From NCBI GenBank assembly GCA_033032175.1, contig CM065334.1, positions 8,057,705 to 8,121,704 on the forward strand: a stretch of DNA of 64,000 nt. The letters run 5' to 3'. The stretch comes from Saturnia japonica. Taxonomy: Eukaryota > Arthropoda > Insecta > Lepidoptera > Saturniidae. Every line of letters begins with the position of its first letter. The stretch's first letter is position 1. This document shows positions 39,501-54,500 of this stretch, piece by piece. The position numbers and the translations under genes were made by a program. The notes below the pieces were generated by a model. The model searched no databases, was not told the DNA's origin, and saw only the letters and a program-made list of their open reading frames with translations.

Positions 39501-42500
39501 TAGTCGCGCTAACGACCACTAGGCTAACGAGGCAGTTATTTTTATATATTATAGTTATATTCATGTTACTGTAATTACTGTGTGATACATTTAATTAGTA
39601 ACTATTTTAAAATATGGTTTAATTGAAACCAATTTGAATCTATGCTCGCAGCTTTGTAACAATTAATGCAGCATTATGATATAAACTTTATCTATAATTA
39701 ATCGAATTTATCGTACAAAATTTAAATACTTTTGTAACGGAAGAACACTATGAATATATCTTTCGATGTATTTTTAAATAATATTGCATGCCAGTATATA
39801 ATGCATAAGTATAGTATATTAAAACCCATTTTAAAATTAATATTATTGTGTAACACTGGTTGCGATCGAAGCGTATCATTGTTACGTGTATTTTTCAGTA
39901 TAGGTAATTATGGCCGACGCGAAGCAACGTCGTGTGGGGTCAAGTCGGGCAAGTGTCTCGAACCTACATAATCATAATTATATTCTAGCAAATGACTGAA
40001 AACAATCCAACTCCAGTATGTCTATACGCTTCTATTTAAAAATACGAGACAACTTTTAATAAAAAGAAAACCATTTTCATTCATTTCGAAGAGTTCCTCC
40101 TAAGGAACACCCACAATAATTTTTATCGGGAGCGAGAGTAGTACGATTCGCGAGTATGCCCGATCGACAGCATTCTGTTATCCACGAGAACGCAGCCGCG
40201 GGCACAGCTAGTGGGCTATAAAATGCAAAACGAATTTTTCACATCTTCAATCTCTTGTCTCTGTATTACTACGGGATAGTATAAGCCTATTTTCCCTAAT
40301 ATCTTATTTCGCAGTAACAAAGCGAATATGAAGCAAATAATTAACGATTTCTGCTATTGTGTTTCTTATCAACTCTACTTCATGACTGCGATGTTTTGAT
40401 CTCATTATTAACTAAGCTTTCGCATTCTCGATTAAGTCACCTTTCAAACAAAAAAAAATTACATCAAAATAGGTTGAGCCGTTCGTGAACAGACAGACAC
40501 ACAGATACACACGTTAAACTCAATAAAACCCTTTTCTTTCCTGCGTCGTGGGTTAAAAATAAATACATCGGCTTTCAAGACTTATCGCGCCATATTTATT
40601 ATATATATTATAGCTATTATTAGCTGATGGAATTCGGGTAGGGGAAAATCAAACATTCATGTTTGAATTGAACCAGATAACGCTAAGAGGTATTTTGTTT
40701 TACGAGCTCGAGGTCACGTAGACCTCCGTCGTCATTCTAGAACTACATATCGAGTTATTTTATATGTTAATATGGTAAACAAAAATGTCTCTGCGGTTTG
40801 ATGGTAAACACAGTACAATCTAACAAGCCAAATTATTATAAAGGAAACAAAAACCCGACTGCAACAAAAACAGTTGACTAAGAAAATATACATTTCTTCT
40901 ATCTTTCCTCTCTATTTAATAATACCCAGACGTCGAATCTAACGACACCTCGTATGCTAAAATGAATCCAGCCGTTTAGGCTACAGAGCGTGACAAATAA
41001 ATAGACACACATACATACGTTCGCTCGAACAAGACAAATTTAACAAAAAAATAAAATCAATTTTAATGATTTTGATGAAGTTCCCTGATGTATCATCGAA
41101 GTTGAAGGTTCAATGGCAATGAAATTAAAATAGGATCACCTTTGAGGTATACCCTATCCAACAAAAAAAAAAAAACTTTCAAATCGGTTCATAAACAAAG
41201 AAGTTATGGCTTTTTTCGCAGTCAGATAAAAACAGGGTTAAGTTCACGTATTTGAATTTACATAAGCGTGTCACGTCACGTCACGGTTTCTCGTTATCCT
41301 TACGTGCGCCGGCGCATGTTCATGTTTTGGGTTCGTCGAATTGTTATCACCAATTTGCAAATCTGATTTGTGATGAGTCACTTTGTTGACAAAAAGTGTT
41401 CTTGTTTCGTAATTTCGTATTTATGCGCAATTAGTGTACTATCCAGAAATAGTGCCTAGGGTACACGTCAAATTTACACACGGCCCCTCGTGAATTATCT
41501 TAAACACTGGCTGTGCCCGCGGCTTCGCACACTTTAACAACAGAATTATTATTTATACCCCCTACCCATCCTGCGATAAGTAGGGCGTTCAAGATCGGCA
41601 ATACGCTAATGACACTTATAGTATTATTGGATTATTACAAGGCGTCCATAGGCTACGGTAGCCGCTTAACATCAGGCGGGCCGTACGCCTGTTTGCCACC
41701 TTTTTAGTATAAAAACAACACACAGACCTCAATATGTACAGTTTCAAATGAAAGTCTCGGAGATATGTACTAAGCATACGTGACAATCGTTACGTTGTCG
41801 TTATACGACAAACATCGCCAACGCACCCGTGTAGTCAATTTATTATACTTTGTGTAAAACTATATCGACATTTTTACGAGGAATAAACTATTTTTTCAAA
41901 TTATAATATAGCCTATGTTAACTTCACTGGTACTGTAGCTTTATATTGATGAAAGAATTTTTAAAATCGGTCCAGTAATATTTGAGTTTATTCATTACAA
42001 ACAAACAATCAAATCTTTCCTCTTTACATAGATGTGGTTTATGCCTCTTTAATAATCTATAATATTGGTATAAATTTGTAGTACTGTCGGTGTATATAAT
42101 TATTTTCTTAATTTCCTGATAGACATCTATTTAAAGCACACGATAACAAAATACCGTCGGCCAGGCGCCCGCACGAATCGTCCTACCCCCGCTCCTTATT
42201 TTAAAGTTATAAAATGCTTATTGTGGGTGTTCCTTAGAAGATAGAAATACTCTCGCAGACTTTTTCGTATGTATTTTTAATGTCTACAATTATATAGTAC
42301 ATTAATTTGCTATATCTCTTATGGTTTACTTAACGTAAGCCATTTAAGCGCCCGAATTGATTCACCGTGAGTAGTTTCTAATTATCTAAATTAAAAATAG
42401 CCCAAGTTACTTCTTATAACATCAGCTATCTATCTGCCAGTGAAAGTCCCGTCAAAATCGGTCGAACCATTTCAGAGATTACCCGGAACATACAGACAAA

Positions 42501-45500
42501 AAAAAGGTACACAAGGAAACTCTTCAAAATAATTGAAGATGGTTTTTTTGTAATATATAGATATAATTAATATTCATCGATATAATCACAATTGCAGATT
42601 GAAGATATATATATGTGAACATCGGTTACGTGTTCAAGGTAACGTCGCTCATGTAACTGGATAATTGTTAACCAAAGACATATATATAACTACACTGTAA
42701 TAATTATAGATGGACCGACCCGCGCATATGAAGTCAGGATTAAGTGATATTTATATGGATACTATGTTTTGCCCTCAACTTCGTTCCTATTATCTTCGAA
42801 GTGAACTGACTCGTGCACTATGTATTTTGTTAGGTATAATTGTTGTAGTAACACAAAACGTTCGCGTGTGTCCGCGCAATAACTTAGCAAAAATGTCATC
42901 GCAGTAGGATGGACGGTTTAAAGGGTTATTTCTATAACTCGATTTCGCGGCCAAAAGCCCCAACCCCCCCGGAAATCGGGTACGGTAGATCGTGCCGTGA
43001 AATAACCCCTTTAGGAACGCATCCCATAGAAACAAATAAAGAAACGTATGGTGGGATGTTTAGCATGTAAGATTCATACTTAGCATTTTTAGAAATTGGT
43101 CAAAAATATAATTCAAACACAAACGCTCTATAGCTTATTATTATTTCATAGCGCGAAGTGTAGCAACAAAATATTATATACTAATATGGTAAACTAATGA
43201 GATTCAGAAATAATCATAATAAGTTATGGATTAACTTGTCACCAAGTAAAGTGGAAAAATAAAACTTCCCCCCAATTGAGTTTTGGTCAGAGGTATTCGA
43301 TTACAAAGACTTTGATAATTTCTTATCTTTCTCTTCTACATTCCAACGTGAAAATAGAGAGTATTTAGCCAAACGAATGTAGTCGAACAAAAACTAAACT
43401 GAATAAATGGATGTAGTGGTCAGTGTTGTTAAGCACTGAATTCAATTCTGCCAGTTAGATGTTGCTTAAGAAGATCAGAAATGTCTTAATATTTATATAA
43501 AGTTTGTGAAGACGTGCTGAAACTAATCGAAGAGATTAACAAGTCAACAAGACATGTGATGTGGCTGTGGAGCTGGAAAAACTGCAAACAATGCTTGATT
43601 TCAAAGACTACAAGCCCGGACTGTGTACCAGGCCAGGTCTTAGCAGTACCACTAAGCCACATGGAAGGAGAGCTTCGGAAGCTGTTCGACTGTTGTATTA
43701 CGGTCGGACGGTTTCCATAGCTATGGAAAAAGGGGTCGACTCTGCCTTCTGGAAAAGGAGGTAAATTACTATTATAGAGCTTAGTTAAAATTCGTACCTA
43801 AAATTATTAGAATTACAAATCTTTTAAAACGATTTGACATTTTATTTAGCATTTTTTAAACCAAAACTTAGCATTTAAGTTCGTTATGAAACGGCAACAC
43901 TGTTCGTTATCGAGTAAAAATCCGTAAACTCTAGTCGTGACCCGAAACTGATTCACACACACACACACTTTTTTTTTGTTTAAAATATTTATGTTTCTAA
44001 AACATCGATGTATCGTTTGAATCGACATATTATGCAAAGAAAAACATCGACGCCATAATCGTTTTGTAGCGACATCTCTCGCAACAACTGACGCATCTAC
44101 AGTTAGAGTTTATACAATAGCGTTATCTATAGATACAGTTTCAAGCGTGGACAAAACATTTTGAAATCGATCTACTACGCTGCGGTGTGTCGCTTCGAAC
44201 GTAACAAGACTAACAAAGTAACAACAAGTAACGACGCACTTGGATTAAGACTTGTTTACTCACGCGCGGTTTTTGTACACACAGATGACGTATTTTGGAA
44301 ATATTATAACACTCGAGAGTCGCTAAACTATCTTTATACATAACTAGCTGTGCCCGCGGTTACGCTCGCATGGACTACAGAACGCCATCAAACGGTATTG
44401 TAGTGAGTCCGCTTCCACTAACTGCGGTCGCCCGCCAGTTATAAGAATGCTGGTTTAAATTCCTATTATTGTTTTTGCGCGGAAACCTAATGGTTTTTCT
44501 AAAATAAAAGTATCCTAAGTTACTCCTTATAAAATCAGCTATCTACCAGTGAAAGTCCCGTCAAAATCGGTCCAACCGTTTCGGATATTATCCGGAACAA
44601 ACAGACAGTCAGAAAAAAAATGGTGCTTATTATAAATACCGTATCCCAAGAAAAACATGCTGTAAAAACGGGCCAAGTCTCGATTGAGATGGTTTGTCCA
44701 TATAAAGTAGTGAAATTTCATAACTGCCGCACTCAGAGACGTTTAATTGGTTCCTTATGAAAACCCTTAGTGCAGATTTAAAAAAGTTAACTCTTCAGAG
44801 TCAGTTAATGCTTCATTAGTAACGTTAAAGGACAATTAACTTTAATGACCCTACAACTCTTACTTAAATTATTAATGAGAGATGTAACGTTTTCATTGAA
44901 AGCTTAACGTGAGCTCGCATGACCTGATGTGCCAAACCTCCTATACTCCTCATAGACATGGGGCGTATACCGCAGTCACATTCACACCATGGATCGCTTC
45001 CACCTTAAATGCCTCCATACCATCATGAAGATCAGATGATCCGATACAGCGCGAAATACCGAAGTTCTGCAACGAGCCAATGTTGGTAGAATTGAGGCCT
45101 ATTTAATGCGGCGACAGCTTCGGTGGTGCGGTCACGTATCTCGCATGGCGAAGGAAAGAGTGGCAAAGCGCATCCTCTACTCCGAACTGGAGGGCAAGCG
45201 GAATCATGGCAGCCGCTTCCTCCAGTACAAGGATGTCCAAAAGCGACACATGAAGAGATGCAACATAGAGCCTTCTAATTTGGAACGTTTGGCAGCACAG
45301 CGATCGGAATGACGCAGGATAGTGAACAGCCATGTACGCGAGTTCGAGGTTCAGCGTAAAGCTATCCTTGATACTAAAAGAGACCAGGTAAAGGCTCACC
45401 CACCTGCTGCCATAACATATCATTATGTGAACGATGTACTCACGTGTCATCAGTGCGCACGGAGTTTCGCCGCGAAGATAGGCTACATAAGCCATCTTCG

Positions 45501-48500
45501 AGCGCACCAGCGCCTTATCTTGGCGGAGTCGAAGTGGTCGCCATTGCCGCAAACGGTCGGAACAATCTCACTCACATCGTGAGGTTGTTGTAATGTTTTA
45601 GATGCAGCTGCGTCTATCTATATCCACAAAGCACTGAATGTCTAAGCTTTGTATGTTTTGCTCGAAAGTTATCACTCTCATGCAATGGTCACATTAGCGG
45701 CTTCCTAATTGCATATGAATTATCATGTAATAATCCAAAATGGCCTTATCAATAACAATTTCCAGAAATTTTGACCCAAAACTGAAATCACTTTCATCAC
45801 GCATCAGCTACAAATTTGTTTTGTATAATATAAAGGATATTCTTTGGACCTCATGTATCCTGAGCGATAATTAGTACAAAGACTTGAACTTTTGCGACGA
45901 GACAATCGTTAATGGCTGGTTTCATTGTACCTACGAAGCTTCGTGACAATAGACGCAGGTACGGCCCGAGTCCCCACTATAAAATAAAAGTGATGAAAAA
46001 TTTGTTTTGAGCTAAAATATTATGAAAAAAAAAATTAAATAAAGAGTACCTATAGATTTTATGAATTATAAAGACATATTTTTGTATTTTTGTAACTTTT
46101 TGACACTAACGACACTTTGCATTGCAACAGCAAATAAAATTGATACTCCTACGAATAATCTTAGTTAAAACTACGATTTATATTTCTTTGTAGTAAAAAC
46201 AAAATACAGAAGACTGTGAGATTTGTCATGGTTAAAGTTTATATGGAGAAGGAGTGCAGAAAGCTAAAATTTATCTATAATATATGTTACTAATATATTA
46301 AATTATATAAATTAATACTCGAAGCCTAAACCGACCAGTGCCATTGAACTTAGACCCCCCAAAATATTGACATTGTCACTCAATGAAAAATGACAGCAAG
46401 TGATATAGATATAATACTCATTGTTTAGGTTCATGAATACTGCAAATGTCAAACCGAAAATAGTCTATGATCAAAAAGTCGCTGAGGAAATTCGACCTTA
46501 GGGCGATCGCTGGTTTAAATAAATAAACCTAAAGGATGTCTAAGGACTTTTTCTTAACAATATCAGCATTTATGTGTGTCCTGCTGAATAAAGGGCTCTT
46601 CTCGTGGAAAGGTAAAGTGTAAAACACCACACCAGCTCACGATGTATTGACCATTTTAAATACCAAGAAATCAACCGCTCAATATTTTCCCACATACAGT
46701 GGTACTCAAGAACATTTCTCAAGCGTTCCGGTTTCTTCGCGATGTTTTCCTTCACCGTAAGCCAATTAGTTGTTACCTATTTATGTTAGTAAATGTACAT
46801 AAATTCTGAAAAAGTCGTTTACAAGCCTGGGTTTATAAATAAATATATAACTAACTGTGCCCGCAACTTCGTTCGCGTCGACTAAAGAATGCCGTAGATC
46901 GGTCATACGCGCGAATCGTACTACTCCCGCTCCCGGTTATATGCTTACTGTAGGTGATCCTTAGAAGATAGACATATGTACTGGTTGGCTTTTTTGTAGG
47001 TTTTTTAGTAACTAAAATTATGTAGTACATTATTTCTATATATCTCTTATGGTTTAATCAGCGTAAGCCATTTAAGTGGCCGAATAAGTTCACCATGACC
47101 AGTTTTTTAATTTACGCGGCACCTTCTTTTTTTTTCTAAAATAAAAGTAGCCTTCTTCTAACATCAGCTATCTATCAGTGAAAGTCCCGTCAAAATCGGT
47201 CCAACAGTTTCGGAGATTAACCGGAACAAACGAAACAGAAAAAAAGAAAAAAAAAAAAAAGATTTTTGTTATAGGTATCGTATATTACTTTCATATCCAT
47301 TTAAATATAGGTTCACAAAGTAGTCCATATGTACCTACCCCTGGGGTTCGATTTAGAACTTCAAGAGGCCCACGTCAGCGAAATCAAAATTTTGGGGTCC
47401 GCGAGTTGCAAATGAGTGTCGATAAAATAGTGAATTCCATTTAAGCAAGTCGTGAGGAAAACTTATGATGATAAAAAAAATATGACCTTTTTACTTAAGT
47501 ACATAAAATACTTTCTTTAGAATAAACAGTCAATATTTCTAAAAAGTAAATGTGTATGAAATTTCATAAAGATATGGAGCTGAATTCGTCATGCATTTTG
47601 CATCAATCATGGGAAAATTCGGGATCGTTGGTGGGATGACCTTATAGAATTGTTTTTATAGGTATTTTTTTAGACCTGTGCCGATTGTACTTGTATAGAC
47701 TTGTTCGATTTGCAAATAATTCAAAGAATACGGATGTTAGAGACAAACGATGTTCATTTGTCTTTTGAATTTTATAAAGAAAGTATTCAGTGGGAGTCCA
47801 CCAAATACAGTAAAAAGTAGTAAGGGGTGGGTACGAGACATAAGAATTTGGGGGCCACTGATTAAACCATACACTTCAATTTTATAATTATATAGATTTA
47901 AATTAATCATTATACTATTTTGTAATGATATACCGAATTTATTTTCATACTTCTTCTTACAAATAACTGGATGTTCCGAAAACTACCTCACTCTACACAA
48001 CTTCGGGAATTCCCGACCTACTAGGACAGCTTGAAACAAATAAATATAACTCCTATTAGAAAATCATTGAAAATTTGCGTTTCCAAACACCCACGTGCAA
48101 GAAGCTTTACACTATATTGACACGCACGGATAAACAAATTTTTTTCTTATCTAACAGCGCACCTCTCGTGTCTCACCTGTGATGTCTTTATCTTAAATAG
48201 GTATATTAGTTTAAAAATTATGATGATAATTTATTATATTTATTTTCTACAGTCCCTGATAATGTTTAGTTTGTAAATCATTGTAAGAGATATTATAATT
48301 TAGTAAACTATATTACTAGGATATAAAAAATGAGATAAAATCTTGAAATGGTTTGGAATATGGGTTCAAGTCACTTATAGAAACATTTGTAATTTAATAA
48401 TAGCTGTGCCCGTAGCTTAGCTCACTTGGACTACAAAATGCCCGCGCGAATCTTGCTCCTCCGCTCCCGGCTATTTTAAAGACAAAAATGCTTATTGTGG

Positions 48501-51500
48501 GTGTTCCTTAGAAGATAGATATATACCCTCCCTGACTTTTTTGTAGGTCTTTTTAATACCTATAATTATGTAGTACATTAATTTGCTATATCTTCTTATG
48601 GTTTACTCAGTATAAGCTATTTAAGCACCCGAATTGATAAACCATGATCAGTTTTTAATTAATTTTTGCGGAACCCTAATTCTTTTTCTAAAATTAAAGT
48701 AGCCTAAGTTACTCCCTATAAATTCAGCTATCTACCAGTGAAAGTCCCGTCAAAATCGATCAAGCCGTTTCGGAGATTACCCGGAACAAACGGACAGACA
48801 GACAAAAATTTTAAAAATGGTATAGGTACCGTATATACTTTCATATGCATTTAGTAAAAAACTGTTATTTTGACATTACAAACAGACACTACCTACAGTT
48901 TTATTAATTGTATTAATGATAGCATAGCAGTGAAATTACTTTTTTCTCAGTGCTTTTTCACACACGATAAGTGAAAACTGCTATATTTGATATTTCCAAT
49001 ACATCCACGAAAACGGGAATATTTCTAATTTAAAAGCAACGATGGCTCAGTGATCGCTTGCACCGACCACACGTCAATCGAGGGATGTTCGAATTCCTAC
49101 AATGAACTTAAAGTAAAAGAAAACATAGTGGTGAAACTTTATCACTTTATCGACGTTGAACCCCCTTCCTCAAGGAGTTCTGGAAACCCTACTCACTGTC
49201 ACCGCGTCGTGGGTTGGCTCGATGATTAAGACCCATTACCTTCCCATCGGAAGAAGAAGCCTTTGCCCCTCCCCCCCCCCCCCCCCCCCTTTGGGAAGCT
49301 CACAGGCTAGCTGATATTATTATTATTAATCTATTTCTTTCCATGTCACTAATAATTGGATTAAACATACCATCACGCCCGTATTCCTCGAAGGCTTAGG
49401 CAGAGGTGTACTAATGTACACCCACAGTTCGCCGAGTATGTTTTTAGGTTCGATGTAATAGGGGGCGAGCCTATTGCCTTTAATCGGGCACGAAACCAAA
49501 CTCCGAGCTGACTGAGAAATTCATAGGAAAAGCCCAATAACACTTTGCTCGACCTGGGATGCCAACCCAGGCCTCGCTCATAGCAATCGCGCTTACGACC
49601 ACTAGGCTAACGAGGCAGTTAGTTGGATTAAAATCAATTCAAATACTTGATAGTTTTATTTTAATTTAATTCATTTAATTTTACATTTAAGATCAATTAA
49701 TACTTCATCTATGCATGCATTCAGAAGGTACCAGGGAATTATAAAATGAAACAAGACGTCGAAATTACGACAGACGGGTTCGTTGAACTACACGACGATT
49801 AGTTCAGTCGAGACGTCTAGGCGTTTGACTTTGCTGGGTGAAGTTAGATGACCTTCTTCAGGATCGATACATTGTTTCTTCAAAACTTTTATCTTATTAT
49901 GCTCGCCTAGTACATGTCAACAAATTATTTTATTTTCTGAATTACGCTTAAAAGGAAAATAATCAATCACCTTATTTATTATTATACAATTAATGTAATT
50001 GAAGTCAGTGTTTATTTGTAATGTCAAAATAAGTTTTTTACTAAATGCATATCAAAAGTAATATATACGGCACTTATAACAATACACCATTTATTTTTTA
50101 TTTTTGTCTGTCTGCCGGTTTATTCCGGCCAATCTCCGAAAAGGTTGGACCGATTTTGATGGGACTTTCACTGGCAGATAGCTGATGTTATAAGAAGTAT
50201 GTTATAGAAGTAACTTAGGCTATTTTTATTTTATAAGAAGAATTAATTTTCCGCGAAAACTTAGGCGCGAGGAATGAATTCGGAAGCTTGAATGGCTTAC
50301 GCCGAGTAAACCCTAAGAGATGTATCAAATTAATGTAATATATAATTTTAGATACTAAAAATATCTACAAAAAAGTCAGCGAGAGCAGATGTCTATTTTC
50401 TAAGTATCAACCACAATAAGCATTTTATCTTTAAAATAACTGGGAGCGGGAGTAGCACGATTCGCGTGTGTGCCCGATCGACAACATTCTGTAGTGCACG
50501 CGAGCCCAGCCGCGGGCATAGCTAGTATTATTAATAAAATAAAAACTATATTTTAACTGTCACTTAATGTAAAATTTGTTACATAGGCGATTTTGCACGC
50601 GCAACAACGATATTTGAAAGTCGATTATTTAATTAGGCATACAATTATTAACAGAGCGTAAAGTGCAAGAAGCGCACGCGCACGCCAGTGCGACTGCGAC
50701 GTGGAAGATAAAGTGATATGATATACGAACATTACCGTTCACGCGTTTTACTGATACGAGTGTAATGAACTGCTTTATATAACGTTTCTAAATATTAATA
50801 AAATAAATCAAAGGTCTCTCGTATCGTACAGTTACTACAATAATAAATTGATTATTTACCAAATGTTTAAGTTTCATTAAAGAACTAGCTGTGCCCGTGG
50901 CTTCGCTCACGTGGACTATCCATCGATCGCGAATCTTGGTCCCGCGCTCCCGGCTAAAGTGCTTATTGTGGGTGTTCCTTAGAAGATAGAAATACTCTCG
51001 CAGACTTTTTCGTATGTATTTTTAATGTCTTCAATTATGTGGTACAGTATTTTGATATATCTCTCATGGCTTAATCAGCGTAAGCTACTTGAGCGCCTAA
51101 ATTGATTTCCCGCTACCATTTTGTTCGGAGCCCTAACTCTTTTTCTGAAATAAAAGTGGCCTAACTAACTCTGTATAACATCAGCTATCTGCCAGTGAAA
51201 ATCCGATCAAAATCAGTTCCACCATTTCGTAGATTACCCGGAACGAACAGACTAGCAGATAAACAATAATTTTATAAATTGGTATTTTGTTATAGGTATC
51301 GTATATACTTTGATATGCATTTAGTAAAAAGCTGTTATATTGACATTACAAACAGACACTTCAATTTTATTAATTAAATAGATAAAATAATTCCGTTTAC
51401 GTACTTAGGGAATACAATCCCGCAAGATAATTTCAATCCATATATTTGCGCGATCCAGCAAGGTTGACGTACGGCTTATGAAATCAATCGTACTAAAGAC

Positions 51501-54500
51501 CGGTTTTCCATGGTTTTAATTTTAACACAAAGTAAACAATCATTTTTGTATATTTGAAATGACTTTTTAATACTTTTAGACATAAATTGACATAGTCACT
51601 TCAACATCACTAACATAATTTGGAATAAACACTTACATACCACAAACACGTCTTTTACGTGGCACATACCGTAAATTCTCGTAAACATCATGAGAAAATT
51701 TAACATTTTGGAAATAACTTCGTAAAAAAGTTAAGAGTATTATTTGTGTCGTCTGCTACAGATATATAATGCCGTCCCATATGATATTAAGGAACAGCCA
51801 GAAAAAAGATTTACTAGAAAATTAAAATTGTGGCTAATACAAAAATAATTTTGTTCTATAACAGACTTCAATAATAATAAGGCAGAAAATTGTACACATA
51901 TCTGTTCTAAGTAGGTGCAATATGTTAAAGGATAATAAATGTAATTGTTACGACCTGTTATAACCCGATTAAAAAGATAGAGAAAATCCTGTTCCCGAAA
52001 TATCTCGAAGTAACTACAAACTTCTCAGGACTTCGAAATAATGTTCGCGTCGTAAACAACCGCGGTGCAAGTTGTGTAAGCATCGCAGTTTACAGTGTAG
52101 TCATCGAGTAGGCATAGACACTAAACATCAAGAAAGTTAGCGACGATTCACGATTTTTCGATTCCGGAATTGCATTCCTACGTGTAGTTACTTATGTACG
52201 CAGGAAAATATTATAATTACACTTTGGGGTAACAAAATCACTCCCACACACCACAAGCTGACTAATTTACGGACTTTTATTTCGAAATTGAATTTAAAAA
52301 ATAATAATAAAAAAATATATTTTTTTACAAAAGATTTTATTATCCAATTACCGAAACATTGAATTTTATTGTTTAGTATTCTTCTTAGCAAACCATTTAA
52401 TTTGATACCATATAATGGGAATGTATAAAAAGTTACTGGCCCGCCATCACGGGGAGTACGCATTTAAAAAAAAAAAGAAAACCAACTTCAATTATTTTGA
52501 AGTTCCCTGGTGTAACTTAGAATTTGAAAATCCAATGCCATTGAAATTAAAATGGCACCACCCTTGAAGTATTTATTCCCTATCCACCAAAAAAGTAATT
52601 ATCCAAATTGGTTCATAAACAAACAATTTATGGCAGAATATTCATTAAAAAAAAAATCTAATTGAAGTTACCTCCAGTCTTTTGAAATCGGTTAAAAATA
52701 CCTTTACATTGAACAAATATACATTATTTCAATAGAAAATAAATATGAACGGTGCGTACTGAATCGAAACCAAAATACACTGTAAACGTTTGAATTGTTC
52801 AAAGATACGAAATTTCGAGTAACATCGAAAATGCACACAACACTCACGAAAATTCGTTTGCTACGCACAGGTTGTTCCACGCTAAGGTATTTTGATCTGT
52901 CGCTGATTTATTTGGGAACATAAAATAAATGTGAAAATTATAGATTTTCTCTTCGTTAGATAGATTACTCAATTCGAATGAATGTTTTTTTTAATGTATG
53001 TTCTTCTCTGTTTATGAACAGATTTGGATGATAATTTTTTGTTGGATAGGGGATTCCTTGGCTCTGGACCTTCAACTTCGAAGATACACCAGGGTACTCT
53101 TCAAAATCATTAAAGTTGTTTTTCTTTTTTGTTAAAAACTTTTCTGTATAGAAAGCACGTCCCGAGTACAACCTAATCTGTCATTTGACTCTACGTAATA
53201 TATATTTTACCACAGGTAATATTATATTACCACAGATAATAATATGTTTTGACTTTGGCCATAAACACGGACACAGGCGTTTTGCTTCTTTTTGTGAGTC
53301 GAAACCGAAATTTCTAGATAAATCGTAAAACGAAGCAGCGTACAACGACTAGGGTAATTAATATAAACGTTGCGAAACGTCGCGAAGATGCAAAGCATGA
53401 CTTTCATTGGCCGACTGCCAACATTATATTTGGTTTACAAATATAATATTATGTACGTATACCAGGAAGTTATATATATATCTAATAATATAGATTTCGC
53501 CATATATTTTGTCTCGACGTATTACTTTCGGTGTTTGGAATATTAAAAGGAAAAGTGTACAAAAGGGTTTTTTACCTTTAGTTCTGTATACGCGAACACA
53601 AAACACATGTTTTTGTGCTATTTAATATACCATCTTGGACGTTTTTTGATATATAACAAAGACTTGCTATTCTGCTATACTATAAATAGTGCGTTTTGTT
53701 TTCCACAGAGTAAATAAACAATTAAATTTTTTTTTTGGGGATCTTTTTTTAGCGTCGGTTTTAGACGTTGTGGCCACAGTTTCACCAAATCTTAAGTGTC
53801 GATATGGTCGAAGATGGTACATAGCACGCTAAGCCTAGTCGGGTGTCTTGATCTCAAGTGCAGCTGTTGGAACATAACTAGAGGGTGTTTGGCGACAAAT
53901 TTTCAACTCGAGGTTGGTAGCTAGCCAGGCGTCTACCACCATGCTATGGTTTCATCTCGATATTTTCCTTCACCGGACGCTCGGTCTCATTGCAAGGGTT
54001 TTGAACTCACGTCGATCGACGCGGAGTCCTTGCACGCCACCAACTAAGCCATCATTTATTCAAAATTTTCCAATTTTTCTTGCTATAAAAGCCTAATTCG
54101 GACAATTACGAACATTTAAAGAAATAAAATTGTCAAATTGGTCCAAGGTTTCTCAAGTTATGGTCTTACCAATGAACAACATTTCATTTTTATTTATATA
54201 CAAGCTGACCTGTGCAACTTCGTCGGCGTCACGTAATGGAATGCTCTCAAAAGGAATAATTTTTCATCATTTTTGCAACATTTTCCATTGGTGCTCCGCT
54301 CCTAATGGTCGTAGCGTGATGTTATATAGCCTATGGCCCTCCTAGATAAATGAGCTATCCAACACTAAAATAATTTTTCCATTCGAACCAGCAGTTCCTG
54401 AGATAAGCTTGTTCAACCAAACCAACTCTTCAGCTTTATAATATTAGTATAGATGTATATATAATGTCGGAGAAACATGTCGATATGATCCGTACTATTG

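Noticed and set aside
39466..39534. tRNA gene-like sequence on the minus strand
   Set aside because: A and B boxes are good, but the acceptor stem does not pair. The same head occurs at 49560-49617 with an identical 3' body and target duplications, so it is a SINE head.
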